This document shows, piece after piece, positions 12,243 through 22,750 of a DNA stretch of 64,000 nt; within the stretch, counting starts at the first letter, position 1, and every line of letters starts with the position of its first letter. Below the pieces are notes generated by a model, which did not search any database, was not told the origin of the DNA, and saw only the letters and a list, made by a program, of their open reading frames with translations. A program made the translations under genes and the position numbers. The stretch lies in the NCBI GenBank assembly GCA_958295665.1, contig OY282558.1, positions 316,668,092 through 316,732,091 of the forward strand, given 5' to 3'. Source of the DNA: Tipula vernalis. Its lineage: Eukaryota > Arthropoda > Insecta > Diptera > Tipulidae.

Positions 12243-13700
12243 AACTACAGGCCAAAAGTATTTGGTCGATATGGTTTTTATAACTAAAACAATTTTTTAT
12301 ATATGTAGTTTTAAAAAATTTATTCAATTTATTTATTTCAATTAATTTAATTAATTACTTGTTTATATCAGCTAATTTATTACAAAAACAAAATGAAATA
12401 TTTAAATTGCACACTCATCGATATCTTTAATTATTGCGCGACATAGCCATGGCATTCTATCCAATAATTTATTTAATTGTTCGGATGAAATATTGTTCCA
12501 GGCATCTTGAAATTTTTTGTAGCAAATCTCTTGCCGATGTTGGGCATGTTTTCCGAAGCTCCCGATCTAACTGATCCCATAAGAGCTCTGTCGGGTTGAG
12601 GTCGGGCGATTGTGGGGGCCAATTCAATAAATTCAGCTGTCGGTAGCAAAATTGTTGCTGTAAATAATCCTTACACACATTAAATGTGTGCTTGGGATCA
12701 TTGTCCTGCTGATACGTGAACACTCGTCCTATTAGTTTTAGTCCAGATGGGATAGCATGTTTCTCCAAGATAGCAAGATAGCCAAAGCGATCCATTCGAT
12801 CCGTAATTTCGAGCAAATCTCTAATTTTGTTGTTACCAAAACAACCCCATATCATCACAGAACCACCCCCGTGTTTTATTGTAGGAATCATAAAGTCTTA
12901 GAGCATTTTCTCACCGGGACAACGTCGAACGTAAACTCTTCTTTTGGATCCAAATATTTCTAGTTTTGATTCATCTGACCAAAGGACTTTTCCCCATTGT
13001 GACAATTGCCAATTCTGGTGGTACTTTGCCCAATTAAGTCTTTTTTTAAGGTTTGTATTCGAAAGAAGCGGTTTCTTCCAGCAATTCTTCCATTTAACCC
13101 CTTATCAGTTAGGCGCCTTTTTATCGTAGTGAACGACAATTTATTTTCCCGAGCGTTTTTCACTAGCGCTAACATTTGAGGTGCCGTCAACTTCTTATTA
13201 CGCTTGGATAACATTCCTATATATTCATCCTCCTTCGCAGTGGTGACCCGAGTTCGTCCCTGCCGATATTGGGATGAGTTCTGCCCAGTTTGTTTAAATC
13301 GCTTCAGTGTGTATTGCGCGGTAGACTTCGGAATTTGATTTTTTCGGCCAATTTCGGAATGCGAATGCCCCTCTCTGTGTGATGTGACAACGGCTGTTCT
13401 TAATTCGATCGCCAGTTCGCATTTTCTGCCCATTTTTTATACCTTTGAAAGTTTTTTTTTATTAAATCAATACAATAATAAATTTATTAACATTTAATAC
13501 CAGAATTAATTTTAAAAAAATTGTAAATTTAATTTAAATACTCACAATTCACAGCAAAAGGTAAAAAAAATATTTACTTTAATATTCACTCACAGATATT
13601 TATTTAATAACTAAAATAAATAAGTTTTTTACGCAACAAAATATATTGATTTTCAGTATGTATGTAAGACTCATCGACCAAAAATTTTTGGCCTGTGGTG
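12243..13700 (-). mobile_element. Tc1/mariner element with TA target duplication
   Basis: The ends are inverted repeats of about 28 bp: AACTACAGGCCAAAAGTATT at the left and CACCACAGGCCAAAAATTTT as the reverse complement of the right, both continuing to TTGGTCGAT. TA lies immediately outside each end (12241-12242 and 13701-13702), as expected for this superfamily. The single gene is on the minus strand and covers most of the interior. At 1458 bp the element is close to full length, making it one of the best preserved in the window. Confidence 0.92.
12469..13433 (-). pseudogene. Tc1-type transposase with one frameshift and one stop
   Basis: The protein starts with MGRKCELAIELRTAVV at 13433 and begins with a paired helix-turn-helix DNA-binding region (HSEIGRKNQIPKSTAQYTL). 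The catalytic core follows: WSDES (first Asp, about 12968-12982), GGGSVMIWGCF, QQDNDPKHT (second Asp, about 12700-12725) and SPDLNPTELLW (Glu, about 12590). Two lesions are visible. A seven-A run at 13041-13047 is one base short and throws the frame before WSDES, and a TAA at 12898-12900 lies just before DFMIPTIKHGGG. All three acidic residues remain. By my count 38 residues separate the second Asp from the Glu, more than the 34 of classical Tc1. A cut-and-paste transposase recently inactivated is the simplest reading. Confidence 0.9.
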
Positions 13701-13702
13701 TA

Positions 13703-14055
13703 TTTTATACATAAGAATACATTATTAAATAAAACTCAATATTGATATTTTAATTCAATTCAAATCAAAATCATTTAATTTACTAACAAAATTATTGATC
13801 TTTGACATGTTATGAATGTTTTTTTAGGGTCCCTTGGCTTTTCAGGATAATGATTTAGGAAAAATCGCACTTTGAAATTCATAGTTTTAAGGATTTCTCT
13901 ATGATATTGCATGTTGAAGTTGTAATTGTAAGTAATGCATTGTATTACTAAATCAGTTATTTGAAACGTTAGCTAAATGAACGTTTTTGCAAAAATAGGC
14001 TAAAATAGGCTAATTTTTTAATTATTAAATCAGTTATATTTATGTGGCCTGTAGA
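13703..14055. other. Spacer, possible 3' part of a host transcript
   Basis: AT-rich. On the minus strand, if the MITE at 14056-14440 is ignored, a frame coming from 14509 stays open into about 13975. It is not clear whether this is coding or untranslated sequence. Confidence 0.25.
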
Positions 14056-14440
14056 CAAGTCTGGGCAGTAACGAATAATTACATGTATTTAAATTACTTA
14101 ATTAAAATACAAATTACAATTTGTAATTTGTATTTTAACTACTCATTTTCCAAGTAACAGTCTTAAATTCGAAGTAATTGTAATTTGTATTTTAATGACC
14201 TCAATTTTTGAAATTTCTTCCTTAAACTTTTACGAGGCTTATTAAAATTGGGTTCCAGAGCCATCAGTGAACCTAAAAAAATACCTAATCTTAATATTCG
14301 TTGTTCTAATAATACGTTGTTTCACTAATCGAATTTTATCAAATAAAATTTGTCAATTTACAAATGTAAAGTAATTGTAATTGGTATTTTAATTACTGAG
14401 TCTGCTGTAATTCGTAAAAGTATTTTAATTGCCAGCCTTG
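14056..14440. mobile_element. hAT-type MITE with 8-bp target duplication
   Basis: A perfect 8-bp repeat, CCTGTAGA, flanks the element at 14048-14055 and 14441-14448. The ends form short inverted repeats (CAAGTCTGGGCA at the left, CAAGGCTGGCAA as reverse complement of the right). The interior is rich in AATTACAATTTGTATTTTAA-type words in both orientations and has no coding capacity. Short TIRs with an 8-bp duplication indicate a non-autonomous hAT element. Confidence 0.85.
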
Positions 14441-14575
14441 CCTGTAGACGATACTATGGCCATTTCTTTGAAAACGCATCCTATTTGTGATTCCAAGCCC
14501 GATTCTCTGAAAATCAAAATAATTTTTTTTTTTAAACAAAATCGAAATTGAGCGTAATTTTAGTTAAATACTAAC

Positions 14576-14644
14576 CAATAATTGCAATCCATGTGCCCAT
14601 AGTAGGAATTGCTTCGTTAACGTTATCCAAGGTCGTATACCAAT
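14576..14644 (-). CDS. Candidate internal exon of an unidentified host gene
   Basis: On the minus strand a long pyrimidine tract ending TTTTTACAG precedes 14644, and GTTAGT follows 14576. The 69 bp between them are open in one frame and read WYTTLDNVNEAIPTMGTW then IAII, with normal codons rather than AT-biased noise. Both ends fall in the same codon phase (one base before the break), so the exon is symmetrical. The last residues look like the start of a membrane segment. A possible next exon begins at 14509-14511 after TTTTCAG. I do not recognise the protein. This is the only piece in the window that looks like unbroken host coding sequence. Confidence 0.5.
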
Positions 14645-15068
14645 CTGTAAAAATAAAAAAAAATAAAAACAAAATTAAAATCAATTTTTAATTTAAAATT
14701 ATTTAGAATATTTAGAAATGTAAATTTTTGTAAGATAAATGTTAAATCTTCTTGAAAGTATTCATCTTGTTTCTCCAGTCGCAATGTAGTTTAATAAGCT
14801 CAAGCTACGAGCTCATGAAATACTTTCGGTTAGTAAGCATTTCAGTTTTGATCAACGAGTTATCGAGTTTTTCTTCATTTACTCCTGGTTATTCAGCAAA
14901 ATGCTGCAACGAATAATTCCCGTTGAAAATAAAATTTTGTGCTAAGAGAGGTTTTTTGGCTTTTAATGAAAGGTCACCTTCTTTCTCGTTAACTTCTGGC
15001 TGCAAATTATTTACCAACTTTTTTAATGCATTTACCATTTTTCTTTTTTCCTTGGTATCTTCGACTTT
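14645..15068. other. Spacer upstream of the candidate exon
   Basis: The first 60 bases are the polypyrimidine tract of the candidate exon (purines on the plus strand). Further on, minus-strand reading remains weakly protein-like up to the fragment at 15069-15407, but it is interrupted by stops. Confidence 0.3.
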
Positions 15069-15407
15069 TTAGCTTTCTTTATGATGATACTGTTTTGTTA
15101 AGTTTATCTTTCTATTCAACAAACTCACCGGAAATGTTCGTACAATATCTTTTGCTATTGATGGAAACATTTTTTGTGAAATTAAAACAGAAAAATTTCG
15201 CAATGCGTCAACTAGATAATTTATGAATGTACTCAATCTAGAACCAAACTTTTCAGTTTTTTGCAATTTGATCAAAATATCTTTCGGCAACTTGTCCCAA
15301 GAAACTTTAAAATTAGAAAACAGTAATAACATAGTACTGTTTGTTGACGAAGGTGAAGAAAAGACACCACTACTCATACTTATGGGCGAAGAGATGTATT
15401 TCAACAT
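15069..15407 (-). pseudogene. Unidentified coding remnant with WDKLP motif
   Basis: A 112-residue frame has ordinary protein-like composition. It contains FKVSWDKLPKDILIKLQ followed by a helical stretch with INYLVDALRN, then IAKDIVRTFP. This order reminds me of a W-D-K-[LM]-P plus V-D-x-[LM]-R plus I-V-x-[KR]-[FY]-P pattern in uncharacterised animal proteins, but I cannot name the family from sequence alone. No start context or splice sites clearly frame it. It may be a decayed transposon gene or host pseudogene. Confidence 0.35.
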
Positions 15408-15411
15408 TTAA

Positions 15412-16644
15412 CTCGTACTACGATATCAAAACGTATCTTTGACTGCTGGCGGTTGGTGCTTCATTAAAACCGGTTGAATATACAGTTATATTTTTATCAA
15501 TCACTGGTAAACTGGAATGCACATGGAAAACGTGGAAATTTCTGACAGTGGATTTGGTGGACTCCATTATTCTTGTTCATTTAACAGGATATACACTATA
15601 TATTTTTGTGCCCGTAAAATTCTATAAAGTCGTCCTCTACAATTTCGGAACCCGAACTTTCCTGTACCAAAAGGGAACCATTAATTCCAATTGTGTATTA
15701 AAATATGATTTTATATTAGAATCGAATATTTAAAAAATAAATATTCGGTTAAGTTTTACCTTTTGTAATTACGTTGCTTATTGTCGGCATAGATAAAAAT
15801 GTTTTTTTTTTTTGTAAGTTAGTCCGCACTCCAAACTTCGAAAGGAATTTTTTATTTGACATAGTGGCTTGATATAATAAAAGTGGTACATTTAAATATA
15901 ATTGAAATTATTAATTTGCATACTCACACGTTTTATTTATGTACCTTCACTGATGAATTCTTGATTTAATTCCTAACGACCCATTAGATGAACTTTATTT
16001 AGGCCCCGGGGAACTAAACTCATGAATATTCAAAAGCGGATTATAATATAATCATTGCCGGTTTACTGAACATGCATTTCTTATTGACTTTGGATAGAAA
16101 GTATGTTGTAAAATAATAAGTAATTTTGCAAAGAGTTTCAAAATGAAATGTTTTGTAAAATCAATGTAAAATACAAAATGTCATACATTCCGGTCAGTTA
16201 AAGAGATCGCGGTGATTTATTGATTATAATTTACCTAATAAAATTAAAATTTACTTAATTTAGACCTGAACAGGGAAGGGATATAGATTTTTCTGACATT
16301 AAACAAAATTGTTTATCTGCGACTGGTCTACACAATGTTTAAAAACAAACTGAACAAAATGTAAAACAAATTGAGGTACAATCAAGTACAAAATTGGTTG
16401 AAATTTGAAATAATTAAAGTGTTATTTATGCATCTCATATTCGCAAAATATGAGAAACTGGCTTTTATAAGAACTCCATACGGAAACAAATGCCACTGAT
16501 ACCGCAAAACTTTTATTATTAAATTTATGAAAATTAAATATTAAAAAAATAGAACTAAACACTTGTAATAATAATAACAACTACACAGCACGAGGAGTTT
16601 TAGGATGTAATTAATCACTAAGCATATAGACATGGACACAAAAT
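15412..16644. other. Unannotated stretch
   Basis: AT-rich with one short GC patch (GGCCCCGGGG near 16002). I see no gene, RNA or clear repeat. Confidence 0.5.
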
Positions 16645-17170
16645 TTAACCCTTGTGGAGACTAATGTGCCTTACCCTTTTTCAAATTTCTGCTATAGCTT
16701 GCACACTTTGCAAACAGCATTGGTCATCATATTCCGTTACATCATTCAACACCGTTCTTAAACAAATTTCTGAACAGAATTAATTAAACATCTTAGAGAG
16801 CAATGAGTTTTAGGGAATTTTTAAAATCTAGCCATATTGGTTACCAAGAGCCAGACCCCATATATTATTAAAAGAAAATGTACTGATTTGGTTTGTTCAT
16901 GAGATGAAATGCACTAATTCTTTTATTTATTAATATTTTTATCTTTATTGTAAATGAGTACCGTTATTTATTTCGTTTTCAAAATTCTCGTGCCATTATT
17001 TGTACACGTGTCATATCAAAAGCAAGTGTTAACAAGTGTATAAATTTATGTGTTTTGATAGTTTTTCGAGTTTATGTGTGCATATAAATTAGTTTATAAT
17101 CAGTGAGTGATATTCCATTTTTTGATTCAATGAAAAGTGTTTTTTGCGTTATTACGGTTTTTGTAAAAAA

Positions 17171-19187
17171 ATGAACCAATTTGGCGAACATGTTGATGAG
17201 GTCGAAATAGTGTTTCAGACCTGTTCACGCTCCGATCCTAGATTTAATGAACGAATTGCAGAAGCGCTGGCGAATGATATAGAACGTGAACGTGAACAAG
17301 AGCAACAAATCGATTATGATGACGACCCTTTCGCAGTTGACGACGATGAAGACGAAGATGAAGATTATTTACCAAATGAGGACGATACATCAGACATTAA
17401 ATCAGAGCAAGAATTTGAGGTACAACTGAAGTATGATAGTGATGATGAAGAGAACGAAGTGCAATCGATTGTTGGAATGCAGCCAGTAGTCGAACTACGG
17501 CCGGCAAATGAAAATCAATCAGAAATGCAAGAAGTATTGACTGATTTGAATACACAATATTTTGTCGGAAAAGACGGAACCAAATGGAACAAATCACCAC
17601 CACCAACTGGACGTACACGCCTTCATAACATTAAGCGGTAGAGGCCCTGTTCAGCACAATTCTGTGCCCATCAAAGTATTCAAAAAGTTGTTTACGCCAA
17701 ATATCGTGGTTATGTATTATCGTGAATGAAACAAATCGATATGCTAATAGCAATATACACCAATGGAATACAAATAAACTAGGCAAAAAGCAAAAAGTGT
17801 GGAAGGCGTTAACGGAGGTTGAACTGAATGCATTCATTAGTATCCTTGTAGCGTCTGTTCTTTAAGAAACAATGAGAATACCAATTTTTAGAGCTACAAT
17901 GTCATACAAACGATTTGTTTCTTTATCACGATTTTTGCGGTTTGATGATAACCGTACTCGCGAATATAGTGCAAAATCGGATAAAGCTGCACCTATTCGA
18001 GATATCTAAAGCTTTCTAAATGAAAATTTAGAAAAAAATTATCGTTCCCATAGCGATATCACCATTGATGAACAGCTCTTTCCATATCGTGGCAGGACCA
18101 AGTTCACTCAATATATCCCATCAAAACCTGCGCGGTACGGGATTAAAATCTGGTGGGCATGCGACGCTAAAACACATTATCCATTGCACGGAACATTTAT
18201 ACTGGTAAAGATCTAGATGCAGGTGGGGCTGTAAACCAAGGAGAAACTGAGTTAATGCGTTTGGCTTCCAAATATGCAAATTCTGGCAAAACGATCGTAG
18301 CTGATAATTTTTTCACAACACTGCAAGGATGTAAACGGCTAATGGATATTGGACTAGGGTATGTTGGCACGCTTCGAAGTAATAAAATATGTGTTCCGCC
18401 AGAAATGAAAAAACATCCCTCACGCCCTATACATTTAACAGAATTTGGCTTTCACCAAAACAGAGTTGCAATAATATCTTACGTGCCAAAAAAAAAAAAT
18501 AAAGCCGTGATTCTTCTATCGACATTGCACTACAATAAAAATGTAGTAGGTGAATGGCAAAAGCCAGAAGCGATTTTGTACTATAATAAATCAAAAGGTG
18601 GAGTCGATATTATGGAACAAATGCTCAGCCATTAGAGTACCAAAAGGCGAACAAAAAGATGGTCTTTGGCCTTTTTTTTTTTATAATATGGTTAATGTAA
18701 TGGCGCTGGCCAGTTATATCATTTGCAAAGAGATAGACCATTTCAAACATACAGATGCACGGAGAAAATTTTTGTTCTCTTTATCGGAAGCTCTAGTTCG
18801 TCCGCAAATTGAATTGCGCTGTAACAATCGGCAAGTGATAAAACATTTCGCCTGCCGATCAGCAATAGAAGCATTTTTGGGTAGCCCATAATTGGTAAGA
18901 GTTCGAAATTCAAATATTTATTATTTCAAAGAACTATAAGTTATACATTTATGTTTCAGCCAACAACACAATTTGTCGCTAGTGCCAGCGGTGCTGACGT
19001 TATGGGAAAGAGAAGAGACTGCCGATTGTGTCATGTATATGATAAGGTACGCCGCAAAACTCGATACTACTGCGAGAAATGTATGGACCCTATATGCCAG
19101 CAACACTCAAAATGCTTCTATAATTGTTTCAAATGCCATAATGAACAAGAAGCAACATCCAACAGAAATAATGAACAAATAAAATAA
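17171..19187 (+). pseudogene. piggyBac transposase, decayed, with C-terminal Cys-rich domain
   Basis: The best start is the ATG at 17171 (MNQFGEHVDEVE). An acidic N-terminal region of about 110 residues follows, then FVGKDGTKWNKSPPPTGRTR. The three catalytic Asp residues of the family all remain: ITIDEQLFPYRG (18057-18093), TIVADNFFTT (18293-18322) and KGGVDIMEQM (18594-18624). Lesions include a stop or frameshift near 17640, a stop near 18007, a frame break around 18205-18240, a TAG at about 18633 and an extra T in an eleven-T run near 18672. The last exon (18960-19187) carries KRRDCRLCHVYDKVRRKTRY and further Cys/His pairs, the zinc-binding tail typical of piggyBac. A likely 65-bp intron (18895-18959) separates it, preceded in frame by a TAA at 18889-18891. 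Confidence 0.85.
18895..18959 (+). other. Likely intron in piggyBac copy 1
   Basis: GTAAGA opens the segment and TTTATGTTTCAG closes it. It is 65 bp long, and both sides are in the same phase. Copy 2 has an intron of 60 bp at the same protein position (42890-42949, minus strand) with GTAAGA and TTTTTTCAG, which supports real splicing in the ancestor. Confidence 0.7.
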
Positions 19188-19421
19188 AATCTACATTTAA
19201 TTAACTATTTGAAATTTATTAATTTACCTCCCTTTATTAATATTACGTACTTACTATTTTATTATATCATACTAATTTTAATCAAAAGTAATAAAATACA
19301 ATCACAAACCTCAATAAAATCAAATAATTACTTATACAAGCTCAAATAAATATGTAAGGGTCTGGCTGGGCCCTTTGGTAACCAACGTGCAAAAAACAAC
19401 AATGGTTCACACAAGAGTTAA

Positions 19422-20428
19422 AGGATCATAACCTAACAAATTAAATTTAGTCATTTTTAGTAACGCAAACACTTAAATTTTGAAAACGAACTAAACCAAA
19501 CTTAGGTTTGAAACCATTTCCTCCGGAGATTTTAGGTTTCTTTCTTCTAATTTTTGAAGTCATCGTAATATAACGTTCAAGCCGGTTAAAAATAATTTTT
19601 TATTCTGCCGTTGTCAGTTTTTAAACAACTTGGTTAATTATTACCAATAAGCAATAACCCTAAATTCGCCATGATTCATTTTTGATTAGGTTAATAATTT
19701 ATGTGAATATAATAATTAAATTATTAGTTAACTTGCAACGATAATTTCATAAAAATAAGTGAAGAATGCAAAAAATTATTAAAAGGAACAATGAGCTTAA
19801 ATTTATGATTTGCATGCTGTGTAAGTTAAAATAACAGTCGTCAGGGTTTCTTGCATTATCACTTGTATTTAAATAATATTCTTCTTGTGCTGCATAGTTG
19901 GTTACATCATTATCATTAAGTAAACAGATCAAAAGGGTTTACCTGGATTATATAAAATTTGAAAAATTTCACTTAAACAATTTCTTAGTAATGTAATTTA
20001 ATATTAGTGTCTTTTGATTCCATTTTGGTTCTTACATTCCGAAAACCAAATAAATTTAAAAAGTTGGCATTTCAGTTATCACCTTTTAAATGTTTGCCAT
20101 ACAAATCGTTCCTTTTCAAAAAACGCAGCTTAATTTATTTACAACTATTTCTATATTAAATTTGTTAATGAACTGTAAACGTGATCGATCCTAGATTTCA
20201 CAAAAACTTAAATCAAATAAAAAAGGTAAAGTGTTGTTGGAACTATAATTTAGAAAAATCTTAAAAATCTTGATTTTTTATTACTTAGATTTTACACCAA
20301 GGCGATTGGAATAAATATTGGTTTGTTTATTGTATATTATATAAAAGTCACAAACATCAAAGAGAGCTTCTATAGAACTCTAAATATTGCTAAACAACTT
20401 CTTCTCACATAAAATTATTGTATATATG
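19422..20428. other. Unannotated stretch
   Basis: No gene, RNA or clear repeat can be supported here. Confidence 0.5.
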
Positions 20429-20436
20429 GTTGAAGT

Positions 20437-20743
20437 TAGAGTTGCTGGCTCGAGCTAGCTTGAGTCGAAAAGATCCATTTTTGCTTGAAATACTCGATCT
20501 TTTTATTTTCAACGAACTTTCAAAAAGTACGTTTATCAATTCGAAAAGTGTGTATTCCTATGTAGCATTATTTCGAATTTCGAAAATTTGATATCAGATT
20601 CGGTAAGTATTGTTAAAAAGTTTGTAACTATAACCATTCAAGAGATAACGAGAATTTACGTTAAAAAATTAATATTTTGGGATCAAAAACGCTTGTACTC
20701 TAAAAAGATCGAAAGCTCGAGCTTTGCAAAATCAGCAGCTCTA
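20437..20743. mobile_element. hAT-type MITE, second family
   Basis: A perfect 8-bp duplication, GTTGAAGT, lies at 20429-20436 and 20744-20751. The left end begins TAGAGTTGCTGGCTCGAGC and the reverse complement of the right begins TAGAGCTGCTGATTTTGC, then AAGCTCGAGC. The 307-bp interior is non-coding. The sequence differs from the MITE at 14056, so this is a separate hAT family. Confidence 0.82.
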
Positions 20744-20751
20744 GTTGAAGT

Positions 20752-22321
20752 ATACGTTGCCTAAAACTTGTTGGGGATTATTATTAGAGAAAATTAGACT
20801 AAAAGGAAGAGATAAGAACAATGAGGGTTCCTCTAAACAAGAAAATTTAAATTAAAAATGCTGAAAATCTCTAATCAAAAATTTTTTAACCAATCTAACG
20901 TCACAAAGCAAAGCAAATAAGTGTCCGGGATTGTTTGTAATTATTGATTTTACAATGTAAACCAATCCTCGATGAGGACAAGGAAAATACATTTTCCAAT
21001 TGTCCCTTAAACAAAACAATTTATTATTAAAATTTTTAATTTTTTTTATTTCTACAGAGCTTTCAAACGCATTGCGTACATTAAATTATCAATCAATCAT
21101 AATTTCCAAAACACAATGAACCAAAAATAAATATCACCCCCGAAATAACAAATATTTTTCGATAAAAAGGTAAAGTAAATTACAAATCAATATTGCCCCA
21201 AAACAAATTTCGAAATTGTACATTTAAATATAAAAAATTAAAAAATAAATAAATAAATAAGGAAAATGAATTTTCACTCTCTCTATATACATATATATAA
21301 GCAAAACGTTATTATTTACAAGAAAAATTATTATTATAATGATATATGTATGACAAACGTATGTGTGTCCCACAAGTCATTTTTATCTATATATGTATGT
21401 ATATAGCATATATAAAATATTAACCCATTAGAAAAATTGAAAATTAATCCGAAAAAAATATTTATATTGAAATAGAAAAGTTATGAATTTTTAATTTAAT
21501 ATAAATGGAAATGAAATTTTGGGGTCGAATAAGTATTTATATAACCTTTTTAATCTCCGATGTAATTATTGGACAAACATATTTTATTCTGCTACCCCTA
21601 ATTATATTTTGGTTATACGCATACAGAAACTCAATGCGTTTTAAAGAAATTGATTCAACATTTTTTTTACCAAATTTCAAACTTTTAACCTTTCGGGAAT
21701 ATAAATGTAATTTCACATTTCTTAATACCCATATGATCGGAGAGTACACAAATTATATAGTTGCCCTTCGATTGGAGTTCTTATTTTTTTAATGAATTAA
21801 CTGGTCATTCACCGAATTGGATTCAATTTTTAAGTTTCGTGCATAAATAAGTAAGGTGACCAGATTTGAACTAAAAATATTAAAAAAATATACAAATGAG
21901 TAGCATGTAGAAATTTAAATTGTATTGCAAAATACTTTATATTTTTATGTATTAGGAAATTATCAATTATTTAAGTCGGGTTAAAACTCTTTTAAATTTA
22001 AATAATGCAATGACCTAAAATTCTAAAACTAATAATTCATCGATAAATCGGATGAGGTATATTAATTTATAAAAATAAGAAATTAGATTGTTTTAAAGAA
22101 TGCGGGTTTTGTTGAGAAATTTTAAATTCTGTAAAATTAACAAGATATATTCAAACTGTAACAATTTTGTGATTGTTGATAGAATTAAGGAGTTTCTATG
22201 GATGATCGTACTGGTTTAATTAATAAACCTTAAGACTTCCAGAACTTCCTACTCTACGATTTATATTGGTTGCTGTTTAACTACGGGCTAAAAAGAGACA
22301 AAACATAAATCAAATCCTTCG
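20752..22321. other. Unannotated stretch with a strong acceptor-like site
   Basis: At 21040-21057 a plus-strand pyrimidine tract ends in TTTCTACAG. The following 70 bases are open in two frames (one starting AFKRIAYIKLS) before stops. This might be a terminal exon but has no support. The 95-residue plus frame at 21505-21792 is hydrophobic and AT-driven and resembles nothing I know. Confidence 0.3.
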
Positions 22322-22750
22322 TGCTTAGCATCCTTTGCCCGAATTAAAAATTCTAATCTAGCATGACTTCAGACGATGTTAACCGAAAACGGCTAATAGA
22401 AGGAAGGATCACAAGGAAGTTCTATAATTTAGTTTCAAACTTCATAATAAGCGATGCTTGGTGATGCATATCTACTATTACTTCAGGCGACTAAAAATGA
22501 CAAACGGCTAAAACTATTTTTTTGATAGTTCGTCACATAGAAGATCTATTCAAAATCGAGAAATACCATACGACGCGGTGCTTAGTAACGCATACATAGC
22601 ATGACATCAGATCACTTTAACTGACAAACGGCTAATACAATTTTTTATCGTTTGTCGTATGAAAGTTCTAGCTATTTCGTACAAACTCCAAGAGATACTT
22701 GGAAATGCATAGCTATACTACGACTTCAGACAACACTATAACCGTCTAAA
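22322..22750. repeat. Tandem repeat, about 3.5 units of 117-133 bp
   Basis: Units start at 22322, 22455, 22579 and 22696 with TGCTTAGCA, TGCTTGGTGATGC, TGCTTAGTAACGC and TACTTGGAAATGC. Each contains ACTTCAGAC or ACATCAGATC followed by ACAAACGGCTAA or ACCGTCTAA. The units have diverged considerably. The last partial unit runs directly into the integrase end of the BEL/Pao element. Confidence 0.85.

Larger units (their letters stand above)
16649..19417 (+). mobile_element. piggyBac-like element, copy 1
   Basis: TTAA, the piggyBac target site, lies at 16645-16648 and 19418-19421. Just inside, the left end reads CCCTTGTGGAGAC and the reverse complement of the right reads CTCTTGTGTGAAC. A second, longer related motif sits further in at both ends: TTGGTTACCAAGAGCCAGAC near 16836 and its counterpart GGTTACCAAAGGGCCCAGCC read inward from about 19382. 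The exact boundary could therefore be either pair. The gene inside runs on the plus strand. A relative lies inverted at 42519-44746. Confidence 0.75.

Noticed and set aside
21505..21792. 95-residue plus-strand frame with membrane-like stretches
   Set aside because: Composition follows AT content, there is no family similarity I can see, and no splice or promoter context supports it.
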